This document shows positions 1 through 5,568 of a DNA stretch of 8,055 bases, one piece after another. The notes under the pieces are model-generated. The model saw only the letters and a program-made list of their open reading frames with translations. It had not been told where the DNA came from and did no database searches. Origin of the DNA: Nitrospirota bacterium (GTDB lineage: Bacteria > Nitrospirota_A > Leptospirillia > Leptospirillales > Leptospirillaceae); the NCBI GenBank assembly GCA_021795275.1, contig JAJYPO010000098.1, forward strand, positions 1 through 8,055. Direction: 5' to 3'. A program made the position numbers and the translations under genes. Each line of letters opens with the position of its first letter. The stretch's first letter is position 1.

Positions 1-119
1 ATTCTTCTTTGTGCGATCGCGAAGACGGGCTGGAAGACTGTTTCGAGAGTCATGCCCTTCCAGAAGGCCTTCGAACGTCCCTCCTCAGAACGGATCGATG
101 CGATGATCTGATGCGTCAT
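1..119 (-). CDS. Probable EAL-domain (c-di-GMP phosphodiesterase-like) protein, N-terminal fragment
   Basis: An open frame runs leftward off the window edge with no stop in about 39 codons. It begins MTHQIIASIRSEEGRS and continues to LETVFQPVFAIAQRR at the edge. The stretch TVFQPVFAI resembles the opening strand of EAL domains (typically xxFQPIVDL, followed later by the EAL motif), so I infer a cyclic-di-GMP phosphodiesterase or a degenerate EAL protein; the catalytic residues lie outside the window. The ATG at 119 has no clear ribosome binding site. An in-frame TTG at 134 has AGGGG (complement of 140-144) five bases upstream and could be the true start, adding five residues. The gene is divergent from the radical SAM gene. 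The family call rests on one short motif; the frame could also be a non-coding open stretch. Confidence 0.45.
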   Translation of the reverse strand, partial: MTHQIIASIRSEEGRSKAFWKGMTLETVFQPVFAIAQRR

Positions 120-158
120 TTCGCTTTTCTTCAATGTCGCCCCTGTTCTCCAAGGATG

Positions 159-187
159 GAAATACTGCAGGATTTATTTTGCATCAA
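159..187 (-). promoter_or_regulatory. Possible leftward sigma-70-type promoter
   Basis: On the minus strand TTGATG (187-182) is followed after 17 bases by TATTTC (164-159). The -35 matches four of six consensus positions and the -10 three of six. It would start a transcript near 152, just upstream of the TTG (134) and ATG (119) candidate starts of the leftward gene. The spacing is right but the -10 is weak. Confidence 0.25.
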
Positions 188-204
188 TCCTGACTTGAAG
201 TCGA

Positions 205-233
205 TTGACTACGATTTGAGTGCGAACTATAGT
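205..233 (+). promoter_or_regulatory. Strong candidate sigma-70 promoter for the radical SAM gene
   Basis: TTGACT (205-210) and TATAGT (228-233) are separated by exactly 17 bases. Each box matches five of six consensus positions. The predicted start of transcription is near 240, giving a leader of about 80 nt before the ATG at 322. The position also argues against the in-frame GTG at 220 as a start codon, since that lies inside the promoter spacer. Confidence 0.7.
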
Positions 234-257
234 TAAGGCGTCAGACCCAGAATCGAG

Positions 258-296
258 AAAGCCTCACATTTATGAATTTTCTGGATATGTGGCTTT
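258..296 (+). other. Possible hairpin in the 5' leader of the radical SAM gene
   Basis: AAAGCC-TC-ACAT (258-269) can pair with ATGTGGCTTT (287-296), giving a ten-pair stem with a two-base bulge and a 17-base loop. It sits between the predicted transcription start and the ribosome binding site at 311-315, which it leaves free. No known riboswitch core was recognised; in particular no cobalamin B12-box was seen, although the downstream protein might bind B12. Confidence 0.3.
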
Positions 297-310
297 GAAA
301 AATTGCGGAA

Positions 311-315
311 AGGAG
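311..315 (+). promoter_or_regulatory. Ribosome binding site fixing the radical SAM start
   Basis: AGGAG lies six bases before the ATG at 322. No comparable site precedes the upstream in-frame GTG at 220, so translation most likely begins at 322. Confidence 0.75.
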
Positions 316-321
316 ACTCAG

Positions 322-1662
322 ATGGATAATGAGAAGAGCCTTCGCATCCTTTTTGTGCAGCCCACCCTGATGCGCTTGTCCGGAACACCTGTCCAATCGA
401 AAAAAAGACTGATCATGACAATGGTGACGGCCTATCTGGCGGGTCTCACCCCCGAGTCCGACCTTGTCACGGTGGTCGACGACAAGGTCCAGAAAGTACC
501 CTTCGACGGCGACTTTGACCTGGTCGCGATTACGACGACAACAGGGTCGGCTCAGCGCGCCTATGAAATATCAAAGCAGTTCAGGGACAGAAAGATTCCT
601 GTGGTCATGGGTGGTTTTCATGCCACACTTCATCCTGCCGATACCCTTGTTCATGCTGACAGTGTGGTGGTGGGGGAAGCGGAGCATGTGTGGCTGCCCC
701 TTCTCGATGATCTAAGGGCCGGGAAAATGAAATCGATTTACAAAGGCGATCAACCATGCGATATGAAATCCCTTCCCCGTCCCCGTTATGAATTGCTCGA
801 TCTGTCGCGTTACCGCATTCACATGATGCCGATTCAGGCGACCCGGGGGTGCAATTATCACTGTGATTTTTGTGAGGTTCCAGTCGTCTATGATGGTGCA
901 TACCGAATGCGCCCCATCGAAGATATCGTCGAGGAGATCGCGACCCAGAAGCGGATCATGGGGGGCAACCAGTTCCAGTTCATCGACGATCAATTGACAG
1001 GAAAACACACCTTCGCAAGAGAACTGTTCAAGGTCTTGAAGCCGCTGGAGATCAAGTGGAGTTGCCTCTGGACCCTGAACACGAACCATGATGAAGAGCT
1101 TCTGAATCTGGCCATTGATGCCGGATGCATCCATGTCAATATCGGAATGGAGAGCATCAACCAGGAAAATCTCAACGCCATTCATAAAAAACAGAATCAC
1201 GTAAAGGACTATATTGATCTCTTGAAGGCCATGGAACGGAGAGGACTGTTTTACTCCCTGAATCTGATGTTCGGTCTCGATCATGATACGAAGGATGTTT
1301 TCCCCGCAACCCTCGCATTCCTGGAGAAAGTCCGGGCTCCCCTCGCATTTTTCAGCATCGTTTCTCCGAGAGAGGGGACCCCCCTCCGGGATCGGCTCAA
1401 TCTGGAGAAAAGGGTTGTCGACCCAACCGCTGATCAATATTCATCGGGCCACGTCTGTATGTTTATCCCCAAAAACATGACGAAGGAGGATGTTGAGACA
1501 GGGATTGACTGGGTCCAGAGGTCCTTCTATTCTCCACGTTCGATCATGAGGCGGCTCATATTTCCCAAGAGTCCTTTCACCTTCCATCGGGACGGCCTGC
1601 CTTCGAATCTTTTCTTTAATTATGTTTCTCGAAAAGGCATCGATACAGTCGAGTACTATTGA
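322..1662 (+). CDS. Radical SAM protein with B12-binding-like N-terminal domain
   Basis: A 446-residue cytoplasmic enzyme of the COG1032 type (BchE/HpnJ/HpnP-like architecture). Residues 7-140 look like the Rossmann-type B12-binding domain, with the usual PVVMGGFHATLHP, ADSVVVGEAE and LPRPRY signatures. The radical SAM domain follows: CNYHCDFC at 177-184 supplies the CxxxCxxC ligands for the [4Fe-4S] cluster that cleaves S-adenosylmethionine, and NIGMES at 273-278 is a typical later barrel strand. The canonical cobalamin-ligand motif DxHxxG is not visible in the N-terminal domain, so B12 binding is uncertain. The substrate cannot be read from sequence; family members modify lipids, hopanoids, tetrapyrroles and antibiotics. 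The start is set by AGGAG six bases upstream and a promoter at 205-233. The gene appears monocistronic, ending in a strong terminator. Confidence 0.88.
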   Translation: MDNEKSLRILFVQPTLMRLSGTPVQSKKRLIMTMVTAYLAGLTPESDLVTVVDDKVQKVPFDGDFDLVAITTTTGSAQRAYEISKQFRDRKIPVVMGGFHATLHPADTLVHADSVVVGEAEHVWLPLLDDLRAGKMKSIYKGDQPCDMKSLPRPRYELLDLSRYRIHMMPIQATRGCNYHCDFCEVPVVYDGAYRMRPIEDIVEEIATQKRIMGGNQFQFIDDQLTGKHTFARELFKVLKPLEIKWSCLWTLNTNHDEELLNLAIDAGCIHVNIGMESINQENLNAIHKKQNHVKDYIDLLKAMERRGLFYSLNLMFGLDHDTKDVFPATLAFLEKVRAPLAFFSIVSPREGTPLRDRLNLEKRVVDPTADQYSSGHVCMFIPKNMTKEDVETGIDWVQRSFYSPRSIMRRLIFPKSPFTFHRDGLPSNLFFNYVSRKGIDTVEYY

Positions 1663-1674
1663 GACCATTTCAGT

Positions 1675-1709
1675 AAAAAAAGGCAACCCGAATCGGGTTG
1701 CCTTTTTTT
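1675..1709. terminator. Bidirectional intrinsic terminator
   Basis: GGCAACCCG (1682-1690) and CGGGTTGCC (1694-1702) form a perfect nine-pair GC-rich stem with a three-base AAT loop. It is flanked by seven As (1675-1681) on the left and seven Ts (1703-1709) on the right, so it reads as hairpin plus U-tract on both strands. It lies 12 bases after the radical SAM stop and 36 bases beyond the stop of the leftward DUF420 gene, serving both convergent units. Confidence 0.93.
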
Positions 1710-1745
1710 GTCAGTCTCGGAAGATGCAGCGCGGATCCGTTATTG

Positions 1746-2351
1746 TCAGGTACCCGTTCTCACCCGGCTACGGTTCAGGTACCAGAAGAGTGTAAGAAGG
1801 CCAATCAGAACAAAGGCTCCGATTCCGGAAAGGGCGCCGATCGATGATTTGATGCCATAGGTGGGGGTCCTGGCCGGATTATAGATGATAAAGAGCATGG
1901 CATAGACAGTATAGGCTGTGGCTATGGAAAAGACGAAAGAAAGAAGTGTGACCCATCCCAGCCGCTTGTGGACCAGGGGATTTTTCTTGAGTGTTCGCTG
2001 TCCGTTCAATACCTCTGTCGACATGAAGCCGTTGAAGACCACGACTCCCGTTAGGATCAGGGCTGCGGTGGAAACGAGAGAATGGAAGATGATGATGGGA
2101 TAGTAGATCATGTATTTGATCATTTGGGGGCCGCCAAACCCGACGATTCCGACGATATATTGCTGGGCCAGATACATCAGAAACCACCCGGCGACCAGAA
2201 TGGTCGAAAGAAGCATGGAGTTGTGATGGGCCGTTCCGCGATGCTTGCGCCCCAGATAGGCTCCGAAAAACAGGCAGGAAAATACGATCGTTTCACTTGT
2301 TATCGTCAGGTCCCACCAGAAGTCGGCTTTGGTTCCAAGAAATCCGTGCAT
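1746..2351 (-). CDS. DUF420-family integral membrane protein
   Basis: A 201-residue inner-membrane protein with five hydrophobic segments at about 14-33, 45-70, 80-107, 131-156 and 170-192. The arrangement and conserved-looking histidines (H42/H43 at the start of helix 2, H90 in helix 3, and H128 in NPLVHKRLGW before helix 4, followed by TAYTVYAML) fit the DUF420 family. Its Bacillus member YozB/CtaM helps mature a haem-copper oxidase; a similar role here is inference. The ATG at 2351 follows the TAG of the preceding gene after three bases, with AGGA inside that gene's end about 12 bases upstream, so the two are co-transcribed and probably translationally coupled. It is the last gene of the leftward cluster and ends before the shared terminator. 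Confidence 0.75.
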   Translation of the reverse strand: MHGFLGTKADFWWDLTITSETIVFSCLFFGAYLGRKHRGTAHHNSMLLSTILVAGWFLMYLAQQYIVGIVGFGGPQMIKYMIYYPIIIFHSLVSTAALILTGVVVFNGFMSTEVLNGQRTLKKNPLVHKRLGWVTLLSFVFSIATAYTVYAMLFIIYNPARTPTYGIKSSIGALSGIGAFVLIGLLTLFWYLNRSRVRTGT

Positions 2352-2354
2352 ATT

Positions 2355-2654
2355 CTAGCCATTTCCTGTGTTGGATGTCGGATCGTCTCCGCTTTCGAGC
2401 GCTTTGCATACAAAGTACCAAAGGCCAAAAGGGACGATGCCGGCAAAAAGAAAAACCATGAAAAAAAGGGCCCCGAAACCCATGAACACTTTTGATGGGT
2501 TGCTCCCGACCGCATGAAAGAACGCCGAGAGAAATCGTCCCCCCAAAAAGTTCGGGACCATAAATGTATACCCGAATCCCCAGAATCCAAAAAGGGAAGT
2601 CAGTAGGGGATGTCGTTTTGCAAGGCCGAAAAGCGACGTGTCTCTTGATGCCAT
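2355..2654 (-). CDS. Small two-TM membrane protein of unknown function
   Basis: A 99-residue protein I do not recognise. Two hydrophobic segments, about residues 16-38 (rich in G, F and L) and 56-83, are joined by a short loop with a few polar residues (GSNPSK). The tail is polar and acidic and ends TSNTGNG. The ATG at 2654 has AAGG four bases upstream and AAGGA about eleven bases upstream. The stop lies three bases before the DUF420 start, and the gene shares direction with the membrane gene upstream, which supports it being real and part of a three-gene operon. By position it could be a small subunit or assembly factor of a respiratory complex; this is inference from the DUF420 neighbour only. 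Confidence 0.65.
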   Translation of the reverse strand: MASRDTSLFGLAKRHPLLTSLFGFWGFGYTFMVPNFLGGRFLSAFFHAVGSNPSKVFMGFGALFFMVFLFAGIVPFGLWYFVCKALESGDDPTSNTGNG

Positions 2655-2742
2655 TAAGCCTTTTTCCTTGTCAGGGGGCGATCAATCTTCAATGAGTCCC
2701 TCTCTGAAAAGGTTAAGGGAGAGCGGTCCTGAAGGCAAGGGG

Positions 2743-3213
2743 TCAGGCAGTCCGCTTTTCGAGTGCCTGGATCCGATCGATGTCCGACAGAAGTTCCTGG
2801 ACCTTTTCGGGTGGGAGGGAGTGTCGACGCAGGGTTGTCTGGACTCTTCTCTTGTCGACCGTTTGCCCCCAGATTCCGAGAATGGTCCGGCTGCCATGAC
2901 ACTGGATTTTGCGGACGAGTTCGTCGGCATCGCCGTTTTTCCATTCCAGGATGATGGAGGTTCCCGTTATCTTGACGGACTTGAGAGACCGGGGAGTAAG
3001 AAGAAGGCACTGGTTCACGATGGAGGTGAATCCCGAAAAAAGAACGAGCCAGAAGGCTCCGAAGAAAAGATAAAACCAGAGAGAAGAGGTCTGGTGATGG
3101 GCAATGTACCCAAAGGAGAGAATGCCGGATAGAACGAGGGCCGACCCATGGAAGATACCGCTTGTCAGGGCGCCTTTTTTATCCGGAGCGAGAATATATT
3201 GTTTGTCTACCAT
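2743..3213 (-). CDS. Membrane protein with two TM helices and soluble C-terminal domain
   Basis: A protein of about 156 residues from the chosen ATG at 3213 (MVDKQYILAPDKKG). Two membrane helices lie at about 16-38 and 44-67. A soluble domain of about 85 residues follows, with an alternating beta-type pattern (LLLTPRSLKSVKI, TSIILEWKNGD, TILGIWGQ) and a charged helix at the end (PPEKVQELLSDIDRIQALE). This layout recalls bacterial PH-like/YcxB-type proteins, but I cannot assign the family. In-frame ATGs at 3231 and 3246 would add 6 or 11 residues (MLVDYMLFSAP); none of the three has a clear ribosome binding site. It is the first gene of the leftward membrane cluster, 88 bases ahead of the 99-aa protein, and is divergent from the Nudix gene. 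Confidence 0.65.
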   Translation of the reverse strand: MVDKQYILAPDKKGALTSGIFHGSALVLSGILSFGYIAHHQTSSLWFYLFFGAFWLVLFSGFTSIVNQCLLLTPRSLKSVKITGTSIILEWKNGDADELVRKIQCHGSRTILGIWGQTVDKRRVQTTLRRHSLPPEKVQELLSDIDRIQALEKRTA

Positions 3214-3230
3214 GGGTGCAGAAAATAGCA

Positions 3231-3265
3231 TATAATCAACCAACATTCAATATTCGATCGGAGGG
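3231..3265 (+). promoter_or_regulatory. Possible promoter -10 and RBS for the Nudix-trp gene string
   Basis: A perfect TATAAT lies at 3231-3236, with a predicted transcription start near 3243. GGAGGG (3260-3265) then serves as ribosome binding site for the ATG at 3269. I see no recognisable -35 at 15-19 bases upstream and no TG extension, so the site may need an activator or be weak. It overlaps the possible start region of the divergent membrane gene, so the two directions could interfere. Confidence 0.4.
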
Positions 3266-3268
3266 TGG

Positions 3269-3778
3269 ATGATCGTCTGGAAGGGGCGGAGAATAGGTGT
3301 GGACCTCATGGAAGTTCAGGGAGAAAGAACCGCCCGGTCTTTCGAGATTGTCCGCTTCGGTCAGGGCGTCGCCATTCTCCCGGTCCTTGATGATGGAAGG
3401 ATTGTTCTCATCCGTCAGTATCGTCCGGCTGTGGAAAGTGCCATTCTGGAAATTCCGGCCGGAAAGATCGAAAAGGGTGAAGATGTTCTGGTGGCTGCTG
3501 CCCGGGAGCTGCGGGAGGAAACCGGACTAACGGGAACAACCCTTCAGGTGATGACGTCAATCTGGACGACCCCGGGATTTTGTGACGAGGTCATTCATCT
3601 TGTTCTGGCGAAAGGGGGAAGGCTCGGCGAGCCCCAGCTCGATGAAGATGAATGGATCGAGCCGCCTTTGTTTTATGCTCAGGGGGAGATTCCCGAACTC
3701 GTCAGATCGGGTATGATCCGGGATTCGAAAACTCTTGTCGCACTGGGATGGGCGGGCCTTTTTCAGGGGGGGCGCTAG
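3269..3778 (+). CDS. Nudix hydrolase, ADP-ribose pyrophosphatase type
   Basis: A 169-residue cytoplasmic hydrolase that by family would split ADP-ribose (or a related nucleoside diphosphate derivative) into AMP and ribose 5-phosphate. The Nudix box is complete at residues 65-87: G65, E71, then RELREETGL at 79-87, matching Gx5Ex7REUxEExGU, with the metal-binding glutamates present. It is preceded by EIPAG, and TTPGFCDE at 100-107 places a proline about 15 residues after the box, the usual mark of ADP-ribose pyrophosphatases. Length is slightly below the 180-210 typical of that group. The ATG at 3269 follows GGAGGG closely. It heads the rightward gene string, and its stop is one base before the next ATG. 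No functional link to tryptophan synthesis is known to me. Confidence 0.88.
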   Translation: MIVWKGRRIGVDLMEVQGERTARSFEIVRFGQGVAILPVLDDGRIVLIRQYRPAVESAILEIPAGKIEKGEDVLVAAARELREETGLTGTTLQVMTSIWTTPGFCDEVIHLVLAKGGRLGEPQLDEDEWIEPPLFYAQGEIPELVRSGMIRDSKTLVALGWAGLFQGGR

Positions 3779-3779
3779 A

Positions 3780-4082
3780 ATGCAGGGGGCGGGGGGCGAT
3801 TTGGGTTTGGCTGCGGCCGATGGTATGATGAAGGTTCCCGGCCTTTTCCGTGTGGCGGGAGGAGCCATACTTTGGAAGCTCGCTTCCTGTTTCCAGGTCG
3901 GACCTTGCGGAAGCTGCGAGGAACTTTGTCCGACGGGAATTCTCGATCTGGGGGAGCAGGGACTTGCCAGGGACGGGGCCCTGGCTCTCCGAAATGCCGA
4001 CTGCCTCCGATGCAGATTGTGTCTTGTCACCTGTCCCGCCGGAGCTTTGACACTCTCTCCGGGTGTCGCTTTCCGGAATTGA
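3780..4082 (+). CDS. Ferredoxin-like protein with two 4Fe-4S cluster motifs
   Basis: A 100-residue soluble electron-transfer-type protein. Eight cysteines fall in two groups: C37, C43, C46, C50 (C-x5-C-x2-C-x3-CP) and C75, C78, C81, C85 (standard C-x2-C-x2-C-x3-CP), enough for two [4Fe-4S] clusters. The first group has a longer first spacing than usual. The N-terminal 35 residues are not ferredoxin-like and contain a mild hydrophobic stretch (GLFRVAGGAILWKL). I chose the ATG at 3780 rather than the in-frame ATG at 3735 because it lies one base after the Nudix stop and is preceded by a seven-G tract (3766-3772) acting as ribosome binding site. Electron donors and acceptors are unknown. It could be a stand-alone ferredoxin or a small partner of a redox enzyme or of the regulator downstream. 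Confidence 0.78.
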   Translation: MQGAGGDLGLAAADGMMKVPGLFRVAGGAILWKLASCFQVGPCGSCEELCPTGILDLGEQGLARDGALALRNADCLRCRLCLVTCPAGALTLSPGVAFRN

Positions 4083-4137
4083 GAACAATGTCGAATCCGG
4101 GGTTTCCGTTAAGGGCGTGAGTCGGAGTTCTGCTGAT

Positions 4138-5568
4138 ATGTCCAGTCAAAATCCCTCTTTTCTTCCCGTGCTCTCATCCTGGGAGGCTTCCGAACCGTCG
4201 GGAATTTCCTCTGCCATTGACCTGGCCAATGGCTCCTTTTCCGGACTTGGTCCTGCGATCATCCTGGACTCGCTCGAGGAAGGAGTCGTTGCCATAGGTC
4301 TCGACAAGAAGATCATGTATATGAACCGTGCCGCCCGTGAAATCCTGGGCATGCCGGAAGGGGACTTTTCCGGTATGGACTGCCAGAAGGCCATGCGGAC
4401 TTCCGTCTGCAGCGCACGTTGTCTTCTGGAAAAGACACTCGAAACGGGGGAATCTTTCAGAAACTATGAAATCACCCTCACCGACCACCACCGGAGGAGC
4501 CGCTTGGTCCGCGTCAATACGGCCCTCCTCCGTAATGCCGAGGAGCAGGTCATAGGCGGGGTCGAAATCTTTCACGACGTGACGCAAATCGCTGAGCTAC
4601 GGAAGGAGTTGAAAGGCCGATATTCCTTCGGTCGGATCATCGGCCAGAGCGAACGGATGAAAGAGCTGTTCGACCTTTTGCCGGTCGTGGCGCAGAGCAA
4701 GTCGACCGTCCTCATAGAAGGAGAAAGCGGGACCGGCAAGGAGCTTGTGGCGCATGCCATCCATGAAAACAGCTCTCGAAGGGAAGGCCCTTTCATCAAG
4801 GTCAACTGCGCTGCGCTGTCGGAAGGAGTCCTTGAGTCCGAGCTTTTTGGCCATGTCCGCGGGGCATTTACTGGTGCGGTGTCAAGCAAGCCGGGCCGAT
4901 TTGAGATGGCCTCGGGAGGAACCCTGTTCCTGGACGAAATCGGCGAAATTTCCGCCGCCATGCAAGTCAAGCTTCTGCGGGTCCTTCAGGAGGAGGAATT
5001 CGAGCGAGTCGGCGGAACGAAGACACTGAAGGTCGATGTCCGGGTCATTGCAGCGACGAATCGGGACCTGAAAAAAGCCATCGAAGAGGGATCGTTCCGG
5101 AAGGACCTGTACTACCGGCTCCGGGTCGTCCCGCTCTCACTACCGCCACTCCGGGAGAGACGGGAGGATATTCCACTTCTTGTGTCGGCCTTTCTCGCAA
5201 GGTACAACGCCGAGTTCGGCAAGAACCTCGAGGGGGTGACCCAGTCTGCCTTGGACGTGCTTCTCAATCATTCTTATCCGGGAAACATCAGGGAGCTTCA
5301 GAACATCATGGAGCATGCCGTTCTCCTGTCTTCCGGGCGGATGCTTGATGTCAAGGACCTTCCCAGGGATCTCTGGACACCACCCGGCGAGCGCCCCTTC
5401 CTGGACTCGGTCCTTTCTCTTCCCCAGCCGCTTAAAAACATTGAAGATGCCCTGATTCAGAAAGCCCTGGAGCGGACGAACGGGAACATGTCCGAAGCGG
5501 CCCGCCTCCTTGGCATCGGTCGATCAACCCTCTGGAGAAGACTGCGGGAAAAAGGGGGGGGCTCGTGA
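4138..5568 (+). CDS. Sigma-54-dependent transcriptional activator, PAS-AAA+-Fis type
   Basis: A 476-residue enhancer-binding protein. A PAS sensor spans about 40-150 and carries C82, C91 and C95 (C-x8-C-x3-C), a pattern I associate with PAS domains of similar activators. The AAA+ domain follows: Walker A GESGTGKE (195-202), the sigma-54 contact loop GAFTGA (242-247), Walker B GGTLFLDE (260-267). A Fis-type helix-turn-helix lies near 449-473 ([19 protein letters not shown]). There is no receiver domain, so it is not a classical two-component regulator; the PAS probably senses a ligand or redox state. I prefer the ATG at 4138, with GGAG ten bases upstream. GTGs at 4063 (overlapping the ferredoxin gene, no RBS) and 4117 are alternatives. 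It overlaps trpE by four bases. Targets are unknown. Confidence 0.9.
   Translation: MSSQNPSFLPVLSSWEASEPSGISSAIDLANGSFSGLGPAIILDSLEEGVVAIGLDKKIMYMNRAAREILGMPEGDFSGMDCQKAMRTSVCSARCLLEKTLETGESFRNYEITLTDHHRRSRLVRVNTALLRNAEEQVIGGVEIFHDVTQIAELRKELKGRYSFGRIIGQSERMKELFDLLPVVAQSKSTVLIEGESGTGKELVAHAIHENSSRREGPFIKVNCAALSEGVLESELFGHVRGAFTGAVSSKPGRFEMASGGTLFLDEIGEISAAMQVKLLRVLQEEEFERVGGTKTLKVDVRVIAATNRDLKKAIEEGSFRKDLYYRLRVVPLSLPPLRERREDIPLLVSAFLARYNAEFGKNLEGVTQSALDVLLNHSYPGNIRELQNIMEHAVLLSSGRMLDVKDLPRDLWTPPGERPFLDSVLSLPQPLKNIEDALIQKALERTNGNMSEAARLLGIGRSTLWRRLREKGGGS
5549..5561 (+). promoter_or_regulatory. A5-G8 tract serving as trpE ribosome binding site
   Basis: Five As (5549-5553) followed by eight Gs (5554-5561) end three bases before the GTG start of trpE. 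The G run can pair with the anti-Shine-Dalgarno sequence and lies within the last codons of the activator gene (EKGGGS), so trpE translation is probably coupled to that gene. It is also a homopolymer prone to slippage. Confidence 0.55.

Noticed and set aside
9..236. 75-aa rightward open frame
   Set aside because: It is antisense to the likely leftward EAL-type gene, runs through the strong promoter at 205-233, and resembles no protein.
290..306. Sigma-54-like GG...TTGC before the radical SAM gene
   Set aside because: GG (291-292) and GC (305-306) are 12 bases apart, too far for a -24/-12 promoter, and a good sigma-70 promoter already explains expression.
220..321. N-terminal extension of the radical SAM protein from GTG 220
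   Set aside because: The GTG lies inside the promoter spacer, has no ribosome binding site, and the extension has no domain character; ATG 322 has AGGAG at the right distance.
712..1437. 241-aa minus-strand frame inside the radical SAM gene
   Set aside because: The opposite strand encodes a clear radical SAM domain; the antisense product shows no family motif.
2655..2742. Short inverted CTCTC/GAGAG in the gap between two membrane genes
   Set aside because: Only about five pairs and no T-run follow, so it supports neither a terminator nor a structured RNA.
2638..3132. 164-aa plus-strand frame across the membrane gene cluster
   Set aside because: It is low-complexity and charged, antisense to two membrane genes with convincing TM segments, and lacks a ribosome binding site.
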